64,000 bases of DNA from Brachybacterium sillae (GCF_025028335.1 NZ_JAFEUW010000001.1:1922001-1986000), one strand, 5' to 3'. Positions 39,801 to 48,820 are shown, numbered from the stretch's first letter. The notes: a model not told the origin generated them from the letters alone. A program made the numbers and translations.

Positions 39801-41213
39801 TCAGTCGTCCAGGGGGCGGTAACGGATCCCGAAGGCGTCCAGACGCGGCAGGTGGGCGCGCAGCCGCTCCTCGAACTGCTCCCAGTCCTGGCGCGGCGAC
39901 CCCCAGGCGCGCTCCGCCAGCGCGCACACGCGCGGGAACGCCATGTACTGCAGCTGGTCGGCGTCGGGCATGTACTCGGTCCACAGCTGCCCCTGGATGC
40001 CCAGGATCAGGGCCTCCTGGTCGGCCGGAAGCCCGGAGCCCAGCAGGTCCGCCTCGTACACATCCTTGACGGTGGTGTGGCCACCGATGGCCAGCGGCTC
40101 CGTCTCCGGGTCGCCCTGGTAGTGGTCGAAGGACAGGTGCTCGTTGTTCGCGACGATGGTCTGGAAACCCCGGGAGGTGGCCTCCGGCAGGCCCTTCACA
40201 CTGCGCCAGTTCATGACGACGGTGTCATCGGGCAGGTGGGTCTCGAGCACCTCGTCCCAGCCGATGATGCGCTTGCCCTTCTCCCGCAGCACCTCCGCGG
40301 CGAACTGGGTGAAGCGGCCCTGGATCTCACTCACGCGCGAGTAACCCCATTCGGCCATGCGGGTGCGGGCGTCCACCGAGCGCTCCCACTCGATGGTCGG
40401 GCACTCGTTCCCGCCGATGTGCACGAACGGCGCGGGGAAGATCTCCGCCACCTGCACCAGCACGTCGCGCACGAAGTCGAAGGCCTGATCGGAGACGCCC
40501 AGGACATGATCGGAGATGCCCCAGGTCTCGCGCACCCGCAGGGTGCGGTCGGGGTTGTTGCCCAGCTGCGGGTAGGAGGCGACGGCGGCCTGCATATGGC
40601 CGGGCAGGTCGACCTCCGGAACGATCATCACGCCGCGGGCGGAGGCATACTCCACCAGGTCACGCAGCTGGTCCTGGGTGTAGAACCCCCCGTGGCGGCG
40701 CTCGTCGTACCGGGCGTCGGGGTTCTCCCCGCCGTCGCGGCCGATGACGGTGCGCTCCCGCCAGGCGCCGACCTCCGTCAGCCGCGGGTAGCCGCGGACC
40801 TCGAAGCGCCAGCCCTGGTCGTCGGTGAGATGCAGGTGCAGCACGTTCAACCGGTGCAACGCCATCGCATCGATCATGGTCTCGAGCTCCGACGGCGGCA
40901 GGAAGTGCCGGGCGACGTCGATGTGGAGGCCGCGCCAGGCGTAGCGGGGACGGTCCGAGATCGTGACGCAGGGGATCTCACCGGTGCTGCCGGCGACGAT
41001 CTGCGCGAAGGTGTTGCGGCCGTCGGCGAGGGCGGCCTCGCTGCCGGCGCTCAGGCTCGCCCCGTCCGGGCTGATGCTCAGCGCGTACTCCGCCCGGTCC
41101 AGGTCGGGGTTGATGCCCGTGGAGAGTTCGGCCCACGGGTCATCAGTGCGCCACACTCCCGAGGAGAACAGCACGGACTGGGGCAGCGGGACGAGGGCGA
41201 TCGGATCGGCCAT
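39801..41213 (-). CDS. Beta-N-acetylhexosaminidase, GH20
   Basis: A 470-residue GH20 enzyme removing terminal GlcNAc/GalNAc. Family N domain then TIM barrel with YAWRGLHIDVARHFLP, LHRLNVLHLHLTDDQGWRFEV, VPEVDLPGHMQAAVASYP and the catalytic region FVHIGGNECPTIEWE. In most GH20 enzymes the catalytic Glu is preceded by Asp; here the Asp is Asn (codon 40407-40409), which would weaken orientation of the substrate acetamido group. The ATG at 41213 has AGGAGGAG upstream. No signal peptide, so probably intracellular, acting on imported chitobiose or peptidoglycan fragments. Alternatively specialised for another substrate. A LytR_C gene follows directly. Confidence 0.9.
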   Translation of the reverse strand: MADPIALVPLPQSVLFSSGVWRTDDPWAELSTGINPDLDRAEYALSISPDGASLSAGSEAALADGRNTFAQIVAGSTGEIPCVTISDRPRYAWRGLHIDVARHFLPPSELETMIDAMALHRLNVLHLHLTDDQGWRFEVRGYPRLTEVGAWRERTVIGRDGGENPDARYDERRHGGFYTQDQLRDLVEYASARGVMIVPEVDLPGHMQAAVASYPQLGNNPDRTLRVRETWGISDHVLGVSDQAFDFVRDVLVQVAEIFPAPFVHIGGNECPTIEWERSVDARTRMAEWGYSRVSEIQGRFTQFAAEVLREKGKRIIGWDEVLETHLPDDTVVMNWRSVKGLPEATSRGFQTIVANNEHLSFDHYQGDPETEPLAIGGHTTVKDVYEADLLGSGLPADQEALILGIQGQLWTEYMPDADQLQYMAFPRVCALAERAWGSPRQDWEQFEERLRAHLPRLDAFGIRYRPLDD

Positions 41214-41407
41214 GGGCTCCTCCTGGAAGCGACGCGGGACGCGGGACATGCGGCGGTCGTCACAGTGTCCCATATGGTCAGCCACCGGATGCGGCAGGGG
41301 CCCGGTCGACCGTGGTCGGCCGGGCCCCTCGTCCGTCCTGCCTCTTCCCAGTGACGCGATGCGTCAGGCAGGGCGTGACGTCCCCTCGGCGTGCCTGCCG
41401 GGGAGGA

Positions 41408-42505
41408 TCAGCGGAAGGTCACCGCGACGTGCGGCGAGTTCCAGATGGAGCGTTCCACGACGCGCTGGCGGGAACCGGAGGCGTCGATGATCACGCCGTC
41501 GCCGGCGTAGATGCCGATGTGGCCCCAGTTGCCGGCGGAGAAGGCGATGAGATCACCGGGCTGGGCCTCCGACATCGGGATGACGCGGCCGGCGTAGCGG
41601 TAGCCCTTGGCGGTCATGCGGTCGATATCGATACCCGCCTGCCGGTAGGACCAGTAGACGAGGCCGGAGCAGTCGAAACCGTCACGGGGGGACTCATCAC
41701 CCCACGAGTAGCGCGCGCCCAGCTGCGAGCGGGCGGCCCGCACGATCGCATCCCCGTCGAAGCTGTCCACGGAACCCCGGGAGTCAGAGCGGGAGGGCTC
41801 GGTGGGCAGCTGGCGGACCTCGCCGCCCTGCAGGGCCGCCCAGGTCTTCGGACCGACGACCCCGTCCACGGTCAGACCGGCATCCGACTGGAAGGCGCGG
41901 ACCGCGGAGAGGGTGAGGCTGCCGAAGTATCCGGTGGCGTTGAAGGTGGCGCCGCGGGCGCGAAGCGCCTCCTGGAGCACGACGACGCTCGCACCGCGGT
42001 CTCCGCGGCGGAGGGTCTCGGTGGTCGCGCCGGACTGGGTGGCGACAGAACCGAGGGCACCCCAGGTGAGCGGGCCGACGACGCCATCGACGCGCAGGCC
42101 GTTGGTGGACTGGAAGGTGCGCACCGCGGTGAGGGTGCGGCTGCCGAAGACACCGTCGACCCGCAGGGTGGCGCCGGAGCCGTTCAGACGCTGCTGCAGG
42201 TGGCGGACGGCGTCGCCGCGGGAGCCGAGACGCAGCTTGACGGCGGCGTACTCGGAGGGCACCGGCGCTGCCGGAGCGAGCGCGGGGGCGGCGGGCAGCT
42301 GGGGGGCGGTATTCCGGGGGGTCACCGGCGCGGGGCCGGCACCCACCGCGTCGGCGCGCTCAGTGCCGATCAGTGCGGCACCGGCGGCAGTCGCCGAGAG
42401 CACGGCGACGCTGCCCATGGTGCGACCCATGGGAGCGGCCAGGCCCCGGTAATCGACCACAGCGCGCCCTTCGGCACGGTGGGTCGGGCGGTGGAGGCGG
42501 AACAT
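41408..42505 (-). CDS. NlpC/P60 peptidoglycan hydrolase with PG-binding domains
   Basis: A 365-residue exported endopeptidase. An Arg/His-rich N tail precedes a hydrophobic signal (MGRTMGSVAVLSATAAGAAL) ending at ADA. Two peptidoglycan_binding_1 domains follow (LRLGSRGDAVRHLQQRLNG...GVVGPLTWGAL and LRRGDRGASVVVLQEALRA...GVVGPKTWAAL), then an Arg/Ser linker and the NlpC/P60 domain with catalytic Cys in DGFDCSGLVYWSYRQ and His in WGHIGIYAGDG. It cleaves stem-peptide bonds. Start ATG at 42505 has a GGAGAAAG site; an alternative GTG at 42529 is possible. The gene is monocistronic with a promoter about 210 bp upstream. Confidence 0.9.
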   Translation of the reverse strand: MFRLHRPTHRAEGRAVVDYRGLAAPMGRTMGSVAVLSATAAGAALIGTERADAVGAGPAPVTPRNTAPQLPAAPALAPAAPVPSEYAAVKLRLGSRGDAVRHLQQRLNGSGATLRVDGVFGSRTLTAVRTFQSTNGLRVDGVVGPLTWGALGSVATQSGATTETLRRGDRGASVVVLQEALRARGATFNATGYFGSLTLSAVRAFQSDAGLTVDGVVGPKTWAALQGGEVRQLPTEPSRSDSRGSVDSFDGDAIVRAARSQLGARYSWGDESPRDGFDCSGLVYWSYRQAGIDIDRMTAKGYRYAGRVIPMSEAQPGDLIAFSAGNWGHIGIYAGDGVIIDASGSRQRVVERSIWNSPHVAVTFR

Positions 42506-42822
42506 CGGTCGTATCGCTTTCTCCGGCACTCACGACACGGCGGGCGCATCGCGTCCGCCACTCGGGTGAGGAGGAAGAGCCCGACGACCGGGCGGAACGT
42601 GCGCCGACGGGCGGTGTCCACTCCAGGCGACACCGCCGCCCACCCTACGAAAGTGCCATACGGGACTGCCCACTCGGAAAAGCCACCGCAGACCCCTGCT
42701 TTGCCAAGGTTTTACATAGCCGGGTCCGACACGCCGTGAAAACGAATGACAGGCATGTCATCCCTCTGGTAATCACACCGCTGTCATTCCGGGGGACTGC
42801 AGGAGGTGAGCGGAGAGACAGA
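42506..42822 (-). promoter_or_regulatory. Long leader/promoter of the NlpC/P60 gene
   Basis: About 320 bp without a gene. On the minus strand TTTTCA (42737-42742) and TATGTA (42713-42718), 18 bp apart, could be -35 and -10 boxes, giving a leader of about 200 nt. An inverted repeat atgacaggcatgtcat (42746-42761) sits just upstream. A long leader before an NlpC/P60 gene suggests a c-di-AMP (ydaO) riboswitch, but I could not match the conserved core. Confidence 0.45.
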
Positions 42823-42854
42823 ACGGCTCCGATCCGCGGGGGGATCGGAGCCGT
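42823..42854 (-). terminator. Hairpin terminator downstream of tRNA-Pro
   Basis: Arms acggctccgatcc (42823-42835) and ggatcggagccgt (42842-42854), 13 bp perfect, 6-base loop. It lies 9 bp downstream of the tRNA 3' end on the minus strand and ends its transcript. Confidence 0.85.
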
Positions 42855-42861
42855 CGTGACC

Positions 42862-42937
<76 letters not shown>

Positions 42938-43016
42938 GTCTGGCGGGTGATCGCAGCTCCCTGCGCTCACCGACGCACCACCATACCAACACTCGCGGGT
43001 GGACGACGAACCGACG

Positions 43017-43958
43017 TCAGCCCCGGGGCCGCAACGTGAGTAAAGTCGCCTCCGGCGGATTGGCCAGCCGATAGTTCGAGTAGGGACTCGCACCGAGTCC
43101 CCCGCTGACGTGGAGGGGGACACCGCGCCACGTCGACAGTCCCTTCGCCTGTCGGCGCGGAAGATCACAGTTGGTGACGAGGGCACCGATTCCGGGGATC
43201 CGCAGCTGACCGCCGTGGGTGTGTCCGGCGAGGATCAGATCGGCCCCGTCGGCGACGAAGGCGTCGAGCACCGCGCGGTAGGGGGCATGGGCGACGCCGA
43301 TGCGGATCTCCGGCCGCTCACTGCCGACAGCGGCGTCGTCGGGCGTCGGCATCCGATCGCGCTCGAGATGCGGGTCGTCGACCCCGACCCACCGGATGCG
43401 CAACCCCGGAAGCTCCGTGACCGCCCGCCGGTTGTTCAGATCGACCCATCCGTGGGCGCACAGCCGCGCCAGCAGCCGGTCGGTGGGAAGTGTCGGCGCT
43501 GGCAGGTCGGCGAGCAGGCCCTCCGGCCGGGGATCCGGCAGGAAGTAGCGCAGCGGGTTCTTCGGGCTCGGTGCGTAGAGATCGTTGGATCCCAGCACCA
43601 CCACACCCGGGCGATGCAGCAGGGGCTCGATCGCCTCGGCCAGCACCGGGATCGCCGCGGCCGAGGCGATGTTGTCCCCCGTGTCGACGACGACGTCCGG
43701 CTCGGTGGCGGCCAGGCGCCGCAGGAAGGCGACCTTCCGATGCTGGTCTGGAAGCAGGTGCGCATCGGACAGGTGCAGCACGCGCACCGGACGGGCACCG
43801 ACGGGCAGCGCCGGAACAGACACCTCCCGCAGACGGTACTGGTGGATCTCCACGTGCCGTGCCCACACGTGCGCCGCGGCGCCGACCCCGAGGGTCACGG
43901 CGCCGAGGGCGGTGATGATGCGGCGCGCGGGCGACTCGTTCCGAGACGTACCGCTCAC
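43017..43958 (-). CDS. Calcineurin-type metallophosphoesterase, membrane-anchored
   Basis: A 313-residue protein with an N-terminal hydrophobic segment (IITALGAVTLGVGAAAHVWA) and a YkuE-like metallophosphoesterase domain. Metal-binding motifs are in order: LHLSDAHLLPD (D-x-H), VDTGDN (GD), LGSNDLYAP (GN-D/H equivalent; Asn-Asp), and AGHTHGGQLRIP (GH-x-H). Substrate may be a phospholipid or phosphodiester at the membrane. The GTG start at 43958 overlaps the class A PBP stop by 4 bp, the standard actinobacterial arrangement of a PBP followed by this phosphoesterase, so an envelope function is likely though not proven. Confidence 0.9.
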   Translation of the reverse strand: MSGTSRNESPARRIITALGAVTLGVGAAAHVWARHVEIHQYRLREVSVPALPVGARPVRVLHLSDAHLLPDQHRKVAFLRRLAATEPDVVVDTGDNIASAAAIPVLAEAIEPLLHRPGVVVLGSNDLYAPSPKNPLRYFLPDPRPEGLLADLPAPTLPTDRLLARLCAHGWVDLNNRRAVTELPGLRIRWVGVDDPHLERDRMPTPDDAAVGSERPEIRIGVAHAPYRAVLDAFVADGADLILAGHTHGGQLRIPGIGALVTNCDLPRRQAKGLSTWRGVPLHVSGGLGASPYSNYRLANPPEATLLTLRPRG

Positions 43959-46381
43959 GAGCCGTCCGACACTCGGATGCGCACCAGAGCCGCCGGGGGC
44001 AGCTCGGCTCCTGCGGCCGGCTCGGTGCCGACCACGTTGCCGCGCGGGATGCCGTTGCCGCGGACGCGCTGCTCCTCGACCTTGTAGCCGGCGGATTCCA
44101 GGGTGGCGCGGGCCCCGGCCGCATCCATCCCCGTGACGTCCGGGACACGGCCGGTCTGAGCGGCCCCCGGCTGCTGCGGCCCCCCGGTGCGGGGAGCGGG
44201 CGGGCCCGGGAAAGGACGGTTCTCCATGCCCTCCGACGCACGGGTCATGTACTCCTGCCAGGTGGGCAGCGAGACGGTGTTGCCCCAGACCTTGCCAGGA
44301 CGCAGCATCCGACCGTCGACCATGAAGCCACCGGGGCGGATGTTGGCGTTCGGGTGCCCGAACCACACCGCCGTGCTCATCTGACCGGTCATGCCGACGT
44401 ACCAGGTGTGGAACTGCTGGCCGGAGGTGCCGGTCTTACCGCCGGCGTCATGCCCCGGGATCACCATGCCCTTGCCCGTGGCTCGGGGATCCTCCAGGTC
44501 CTGCTTCAGCACCCACTGCACGGCGTTGCTGACGTTCCTGTCCAGCACCTGCTCGCACTTCGGGCCGGTGGTGGGCATGGGCTTGCCGTTGCGATCCACG
44601 ACCTCGGCGATCGCGGTCGGATGGCAGTACCTGCCCCCGGCGGCGAAGGTGGCGTAGGCGGCGGCCATGTCGAGGGCGGAGATGCGCAGCTCCCCGAGGA
44701 CCACCACCGCGGGGGCCAGCTCCGTTCCATACATGTCGCGCGTGCTGAGCTTCGCCGTCGCCGGATCCAGCGGGTTCAGGGTGGCGGGGATCGCGCCCAT
44801 GGACCGAGCGCGATCCGCGATGTCACACAGATCCAGCTGACGGGCCATGTTGGCGTAGCTCGTGTTGACGGAGAACTTGGTGGAGTTCAGCACCGTCTCC
44901 TGCGGCTGCAGCGTCACGGAGACCGCGTTGTCGGGGTTGTACCCGGCCTGCTCACTCCACGCCCCGCTGTCCAGACACTTCGCGGGGAAGTGGGTGATCG
45001 TCTGCCGCTCCGTCCCGACGGTGTCATAGATCGAGCGGCCCGACGCCAGCCACTGCACCAGGGTGAAGGGCTTGAACGTCGAACCGACGGGGAAGCCGCT
45101 GCCGCCGCCGAGCGCCTTGGGGACGTTGTAGTTGATGGCGGTCTCCCCGGCCTGCACCTCGGCGTGCGGGTTGAAGGTCGAGTTCTGCGCCATCGTGAGG
45201 ATGCGACCGGACCCGGGCTCCACGGTGACGATCGAGTGACCGAATCCCTCGGAGGAACCCGCGGGGACCTTCCGCTCCAGGATGTCGGCGGCGATCTGCT
45301 GCTTGGTGACGTCCAGCGTGGTGCGGATGGTCAGGCCGCCGCCGTACAGCAGCTTCCGGCGCTCCTCGTACGTCGGCGCGAAGGCCGGGTCGTTGAGCAG
45401 GGTGCGGGTGACGTAGTCGCAGAAGAACCCGTTGCGTCCGGCGTCCTGGCAGCCAGCGCGGACCGTCTGCACCTTCAGCATGTCCTCCACGGGCTGCTTC
45501 GAGTACTGCTCGTACTCCTCCGCGGAGATGTACTCCATGCGCTGCATCTCGCGCAGCACCTCGTTGCGGCGCTTCTGGCCGCGTTCGGGGTGCTTCACCG
45601 GGTCGTACTGGTTCGGGCCGTTGGTCACGCCGGCCAGGAGGGCCGCCTCACCGGGGTTGAGGTCCTTGGCGTTCTTCGAGAAATAGTGACGCGCGGCCGT
45701 CTCCACGCCGTATTGCGACGGGCCGAACTGTGCGACGTTGAGGTAGGCGTTGAGGATCTCGTCCTTCGACCACTTCTTCTCCAGGGAGATCGCCAGCTTC
45801 GCCTCGCGCAGTTTGCGCCCGTAGCTCTGCTCCGTGGCCTCCTTGATGGCGGTCTCATCCCCGCGCTGCACGGCATCCATCAGCAGGGCGTTCTTCACGT
45901 ACTGCTGGGTGAGGGTGGACGCACCCTGGGTGCTGCCGCCCGCCGCGTTGTTGACCAGGGCGCGGGTCATGCCCCGGACATCGATCCCGCCGTGCTCGTA
46001 GAAGCGACGGTCCTCGATCGCGACGACCGCGTGCTGCATGTGGGGGGAGATCTCCTCCAGCGGCACCATGATCCGGTTCTCCGTGTAGAACACGGCCAGG
46101 AGGGAGCCGTCGGCCGCCTCGATGCGGCTGGCCTCGTTGAGAGGGAGCACTTCGAGTTCCGCCGGGTAGGAGTCCAGCAGGTCCACGCCGTCTCGGGCCA
46201 TGGCGGAGGTCATCGTCACCGCGGGCAGGAAGAACGCGGCCATGAGGACCCCGGCCACACCGGAGACGGCGACCATGCCGAGCAGCAGCGCGACGGTCTG
46301 CCCGATCGCCGCCGGCAGTGATCGCCGGGGACGCGGGGCCGGGCGCTCGGGGGCGGGCGCGGACGGCGCAGAGGAAGCCAT
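43955..46381 (-). CDS. Bifunctional class A penicillin-binding protein with PASTA
   Basis: An 808-residue peptidoglycan synthase. Cytosolic Pro/Arg N tail, membrane helix (VALLLGMVAVSGVAGVLMAAFFL), GT51 glycosyltransferase with catalytic region IEDRRFYEHGGIDVRG and GASTLTQQYVKNALL, then a transpeptidase with SxxK in GSTFKPF, SxN as SVN in STKFSVNTSYANMA, and KTG in GGKTGTS. A single PASTA domain is at the C terminus (RVPDVTGMDAAGARATLESAGYKV ... VRIRVSDGS). It polymerises glycan and crosslinks stem peptides outside the membrane. PonA-type. The start MASSAPSAPAPERP at 46381 was chosen; the extension to 46426 has no similarity. First gene of a two-gene operon with the phosphoesterase. Confidence 0.95.
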   Translation of the reverse strand: MASSAPSAPAPERPAPRPRRSLPAAIGQTVALLLGMVAVSGVAGVLMAAFFLPAVTMTSAMARDGVDLLDSYPAELEVLPLNEASRIEAADGSLLAVFYTENRIMVPLEEISPHMQHAVVAIEDRRFYEHGGIDVRGMTRALVNNAAGGSTQGASTLTQQYVKNALLMDAVQRGDETAIKEATEQSYGRKLREAKLAISLEKKWSKDEILNAYLNVAQFGPSQYGVETAARHYFSKNAKDLNPGEAALLAGVTNGPNQYDPVKHPERGQKRRNEVLREMQRMEYISAEEYEQYSKQPVEDMLKVQTVRAGCQDAGRNGFFCDYVTRTLLNDPAFAPTYEERRKLLYGGGLTIRTTLDVTKQQIAADILERKVPAGSSEGFGHSIVTVEPGSGRILTMAQNSTFNPHAEVQAGETAINYNVPKALGGGSGFPVGSTFKPFTLVQWLASGRSIYDTVGTERQTITHFPAKCLDSGAWSEQAGYNPDNAVSVTLQPQETVLNSTKFSVNTSYANMARQLDLCDIADRARSMGAIPATLNPLDPATAKLSTRDMYGTELAPAVVVLGELRISALDMAAAYATFAAGGRYCHPTAIAEVVDRNGKPMPTTGPKCEQVLDRNVSNAVQWVLKQDLEDPRATGKGMVIPGHDAGGKTGTSGQQFHTWYVGMTGQMSTAVWFGHPNANIRPGGFMVDGRMLRPGKVWGNTVSLPTWQEYMTRASEGMENRPFPGPPAPRTGGPQQPGAAQTGRVPDVTGMDAAGARATLESAGYKVEEQRVRGNGIPRGNVVGTEPAAGAELPPAALVRIRVSDGS

Positions 46382-46449
46382 GGTGCAACGGTACGCCGTG
46401 GGGCGCCGCGGTGGGAGGTGCCGCACCGGGAACCGGTAGGCTCGCGGGC

Positions 46450-46617
46450 ATGGCAGAGATCACCCGCTGGGAGTACCTCACGGTGCCCCTCCTCATCCAC
46501 GCGACGAAGCAGATCCTCGACAACTACGGCGGTGAGGGCTGGGAGCTGGTGCAGGTCGTGCCCGGCCCCAACCCCGAGTCCCTGGTGGCGTACCTCAAGC
46601 GCCCGCTGGCGCACTGA
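46450..46617 (+). CDS. DUF4177 small protein
   Basis: A 55-residue protein of the DUF4177 type: EITRWEYLTVPLLIHATKQILDNYGGEGWELVQVVPGP, where WEY and GWELV are the conserved strands. Function unknown; small soluble beta-alpha-beta unit. It is divergent from the PBP gene (68 bp) and 12 bp upstream of the RidA gene, and is a regular member of this actinobacterial block. Too short for many gene finders, but the family match and position are good. Confidence 0.85.
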   Translation: MAEITRWEYLTVPLLIHATKQILDNYGGEGWELVQVVPGPNPESLVAYLKRPLAH

Positions 46618-46629
46618 CGGGGGTCGACG

Positions 46630-47109
46630 ATGCACGAGACGACCGGGACCGTCGAGGCGCGTCTGGCCGAGGCCGGTCTGACCCTGCCCGAGGTGGCCGC
46701 ACCCGTCGCGGCGTACGTCCCCGCCGTGCGCAGCGGGAACCACGTGTGGACCTCCGGCCAGCTGCCCCTGGTCGGCGGCTCCCCGATCGCCACCGGACTG
46801 GTCGGGGACGAGGTGGATCCCGAGACCGCATACGAGGCCGCACGCATCTGCTGCCTGAACGCCCTCGCGGCGGTCAAGGCCGTCGTCGGTGACCTCGACC
46901 GCGTGGCGCGGGTGGTGAAGGTGACCGGTTATGTCGCCAGCGCCCCCGGATTCACCGGTCAGCCGGCTGTGATCAACGGGGCCAGCGAACTGCTGGGGCG
47001 GATCTTCGGTGACGCCGGACAGCATGCGCGGGCGGCCGTCGGTGTGGCGGTGCTGCCGCTGGGCGTGCCGGTCGAGGTCGACCTGGTGGTGGAGGTCGCC
47101 GACCGATGA
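46630..47109 (+). CDS. RidA-family (YjgF/YER057c) protein
   Basis: A 159-residue RidA-like protein, probably a reactive enamine/imine deaminase. Family elements: AAYVPAVRSGNHVWTSGQLPLVGG, LNALAAVKAVVGDLDRVARVVKVTGYV and the C-terminal GQHARAAVGVAVLPLGVPVEVDLVVE that includes the anion-binding Arg. It belongs to the slightly longer RidA subgroup seen in this actinobacterial cluster. It overlaps the MBL hydrolase start by 4 bp (ATGA), so the DUF4177-RidA-MBL genes form an operon. Confidence 0.92.
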   Translation: MHETTGTVEARLAEAGLTLPEVAAPVAAYVPAVRSGNHVWTSGQLPLVGGSPIATGLVGDEVDPETAYEAARICCLNALAAVKAVVGDLDRVARVVKVTGYVASAPGFTGQPAVINGASELLGRIFGDAGQHARAAVGVAVLPLGVPVEVDLVVEVADR

Positions 47110-47942
47110 CGGGCTGGTTCGATCGGGTGGCCGAGGCTGATCCCGTCGAACTGCTGTGCCTGCGTGCGCCCAACCCGGGCCCGATGACCCTCGACGGGAC
47201 CAACACCTACGTGCTGCGCGACGGCGCCCAGAGCTGGGTCGTGGATCCGGGGCCCCGTGATATCGGGCACCTGACGGCGATCCTCCGGGCCTGCGGATTG
47301 CCGGGGCCGGCCGCCCCTCAGGCCGTGATCGTCACGCATCGGCATGCCGATCACGCCGAAGCCGCCGGGACGCTCGTCCGTCAGCTGCGGCAGCGCACCG
47401 GGGCCCCGGTGGAGCTGTACGCGTCGGATCCGACCGCTGTGCCCGGCGCCCGCGTCCCCCCGGCGGAGCTGATCGGGGAGCGGGGCACCGTCGCGCATGT
47501 CCTGCACCTGCCCGGTCACACCGCCGACTCCCTGGCCCTGTTGGTCGAGGGTGGTCGCCTGCTCTCCGGTGACACGCTGCTGGGCGGCTCCTCCACCACG
47601 ATCGTGCCGCCCGATGGCAGTCTCACCGACCTGCTCGCCTCCCTCGAGGTGCTGCAGGCGATGTCGATGGATGGCCGGATCGCCGGAATCCACCCCGGTC
47701 ACGGGGAACCGATCGAATCCCCGCACGAGGCCCGCGACGCGATCGACGAGGCCCTCGCACACCGTCGCGAGCGGATCGAGCAGGTCCGGGCGGCGCGCGC
47801 GGAGGGTCTGCTGACGATGGACCGACTGGTGAGGCGCCTGCACGGTGACACCCTGCCGCCGGAGCTGCGCGAGGCCGCCGAGTGGAACATCCTCGCGGCG
47901 ATCACCCACCTGCGCGAGGAGGGCGGCGGCCCCCGGGACTGA
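47106..47942 (+). CDS. MBL-fold metallo-hydrolase
   Basis: A 278-residue metallo-beta-lactamase-fold hydrolase (glyoxalase II/LACTB2-like). N-terminal strand PGPMTLDGTNTYVLRDG; zinc motif HRHADHAEAAG (H-x-H-x-D-H); then LHLPGHTADSLALLVEGGRLLSGDTLLGGSSTTIVPPDGSLTDLLASLEVL and GIHPGHGEPIESP supply the other ligands. The C-terminal RRERIEQVRAARAEGLLTM winged-helix-like tail is as in LACTB2-type enzymes. Substrate unknown. Last gene before the convergent terminator; overlaps RidA gene by 4 bp. Confidence 0.92.
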   Translation: MTGWFDRVAEADPVELLCLRAPNPGPMTLDGTNTYVLRDGAQSWVVDPGPRDIGHLTAILRACGLPGPAAPQAVIVTHRHADHAEAAGTLVRQLRQRTGAPVELYASDPTAVPGARVPPAELIGERGTVAHVLHLPGHTADSLALLVEGGRLLSGDTLLGGSSTTIVPPDGSLTDLLASLEVLQAMSMDGRIAGIHPGHGEPIESPHEARDAIDEALAHRRERIEQVRAARAEGLLTMDRLVRRLHGDTLPPELREAAEWNILAAITHLREEGGGPRD

Positions 47943-47977
47943 CGACGGGCCGCCCCCGAGGTGGGGACGGCCCGTCG
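47943..47977. terminator. Hairpin between convergent MBL and crp genes
   Basis: Arms cgacgggccgccccc (47943-47957) and ggggacggcccgtcg (47963-47977) pair with one mismatch around a 5-base loop. It starts directly after the MBL stop codon and probably terminates transcription from that side, and perhaps also from crp. Confidence 0.8.
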
Positions 47978-48022
47978 CCTCTCACCGGTCGGCCAGCGGG
48001 TCCCGGTGAGCGGGATGTGGTC

Positions 48023-48700
48023 TCAGCGGGCGCGACGGCGCAGACGCTCGATGTCCAGCAGCAGCACCGCCCGGGCCTCGAGGCGGATCCACCCGCGCGA
48101 GGCGAAATCCGCGAGGGCCTTGTTGACGGTCTCACGGGAGGCGCCCACCAGCTGGGCGAGCTCCTCCTGGGTGAGGCCGTGGGCGACCATCACACCGTCC
48201 TCGGTCTGGCGGCCGAAGCGCTGCGCCAGATCCAGAAGGTTCTTGGCGACGCGACCGGGGACGTCGGCGAACACCAGGTCCGCGAGGGACTCGTTGGTCT
48301 TGCGCAGGCGTCGCGCGAGGCTCGCCAGCAGGTGACGGGCCACCTCGGGGCGCTGCGCGAGGACACGGTAGAGATCCTGCTGCGAGAGCGAGTACAGGGA
48401 GGTCTCCGCCACGGCGGTCGCGGAGGCGTTGCGTGGGGCCGGGTCGAACAGGCTGAGCTCACCGAGGGTCTCACCGGGGCCGAGCACCGCGAGCAGGTTC
48501 TCGCGGCCGTCGCCCGAGGCGTGGCCGACCTTCACCTTGCCGGAGCCGATGATGAACAGGCGGTCACCGGGATCGCCCTCACGGAAGATGACCGCGCCGC
48601 GGTGGAAGTCCTCCTGCGTCATCGACGCCAGCACGGCCTGCTTGCCGTCGTCGTCGAGCGCGGCGAAGAGTGCTGATGACCGTACGATGTTCTCGTCCAC
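48023..48700 (-). CDS. crp: Crp/Fnr-family regulator, GlxR-type
   Basis: A 225-residue cAMP-receptor-type regulator closely resembling M. tuberculosis Rv3676 and Corynebacterium GlxR. The cyclic-nucleotide domain shows GAVIFREGDPGDRLFIIGSGKVKVG, NLLAVLGPGETLGELSLFDPAPRNASATAVAETSL (GELSLFD-x-x-x-R-x-A-T cAMP pocket), and the C-terminal winged helix has LTQEELAQLVGASRETVNKALADFASRGWIRLE. The protein is a global regulator of carbon metabolism in relatives. The GTG at 48700 has AGGAGG 5 bp upstream; M/VDENIVRSSALFAALDD fits the family start. Divergent from nth; single-gene transcript ending at a hairpin. Confidence 0.95.
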   Translation of the reverse strand: MDENIVRSSALFAALDDDGKQAVLASMTQEDFHRGAVIFREGDPGDRLFIIGSGKVKVGHASGDGRENLLAVLGPGETLGELSLFDPAPRNASATAVAETSLYSLSQQDLYRVLAQRPEVARHLLASLARRLRKTNESLADLVFADVPGRVAKNLLDLAQRFGRQTEDGVMVAHGLTQEELAQLVGASRETVNKALADFASRGWIRLEARAVLLLDIERLRRRAR

Positions 48701-48820
48701 GAAACCTCCTGCGTCGGGGGTCCCCGTGCGGGGGACCGGCGGGTGCTCCCCCATTGTGACCGATCCGCGTGAGTTTCGCGTGGGAGGAGTCACAGAGCGC
48801 GTCGGGAAGGAGCCATCGGG

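Noticed and set aside
42506-42822. c-di-AMP (ydaO) riboswitch
   Set aside because: The conserved core could not be aligned by eye; only the leader length and gene type suggest it.
48701-48820. Autoregulatory Crp site between crp and nth
   Set aside because: TGTGACCGATCCGCGT has no matching TCACA half at the correct spacing.
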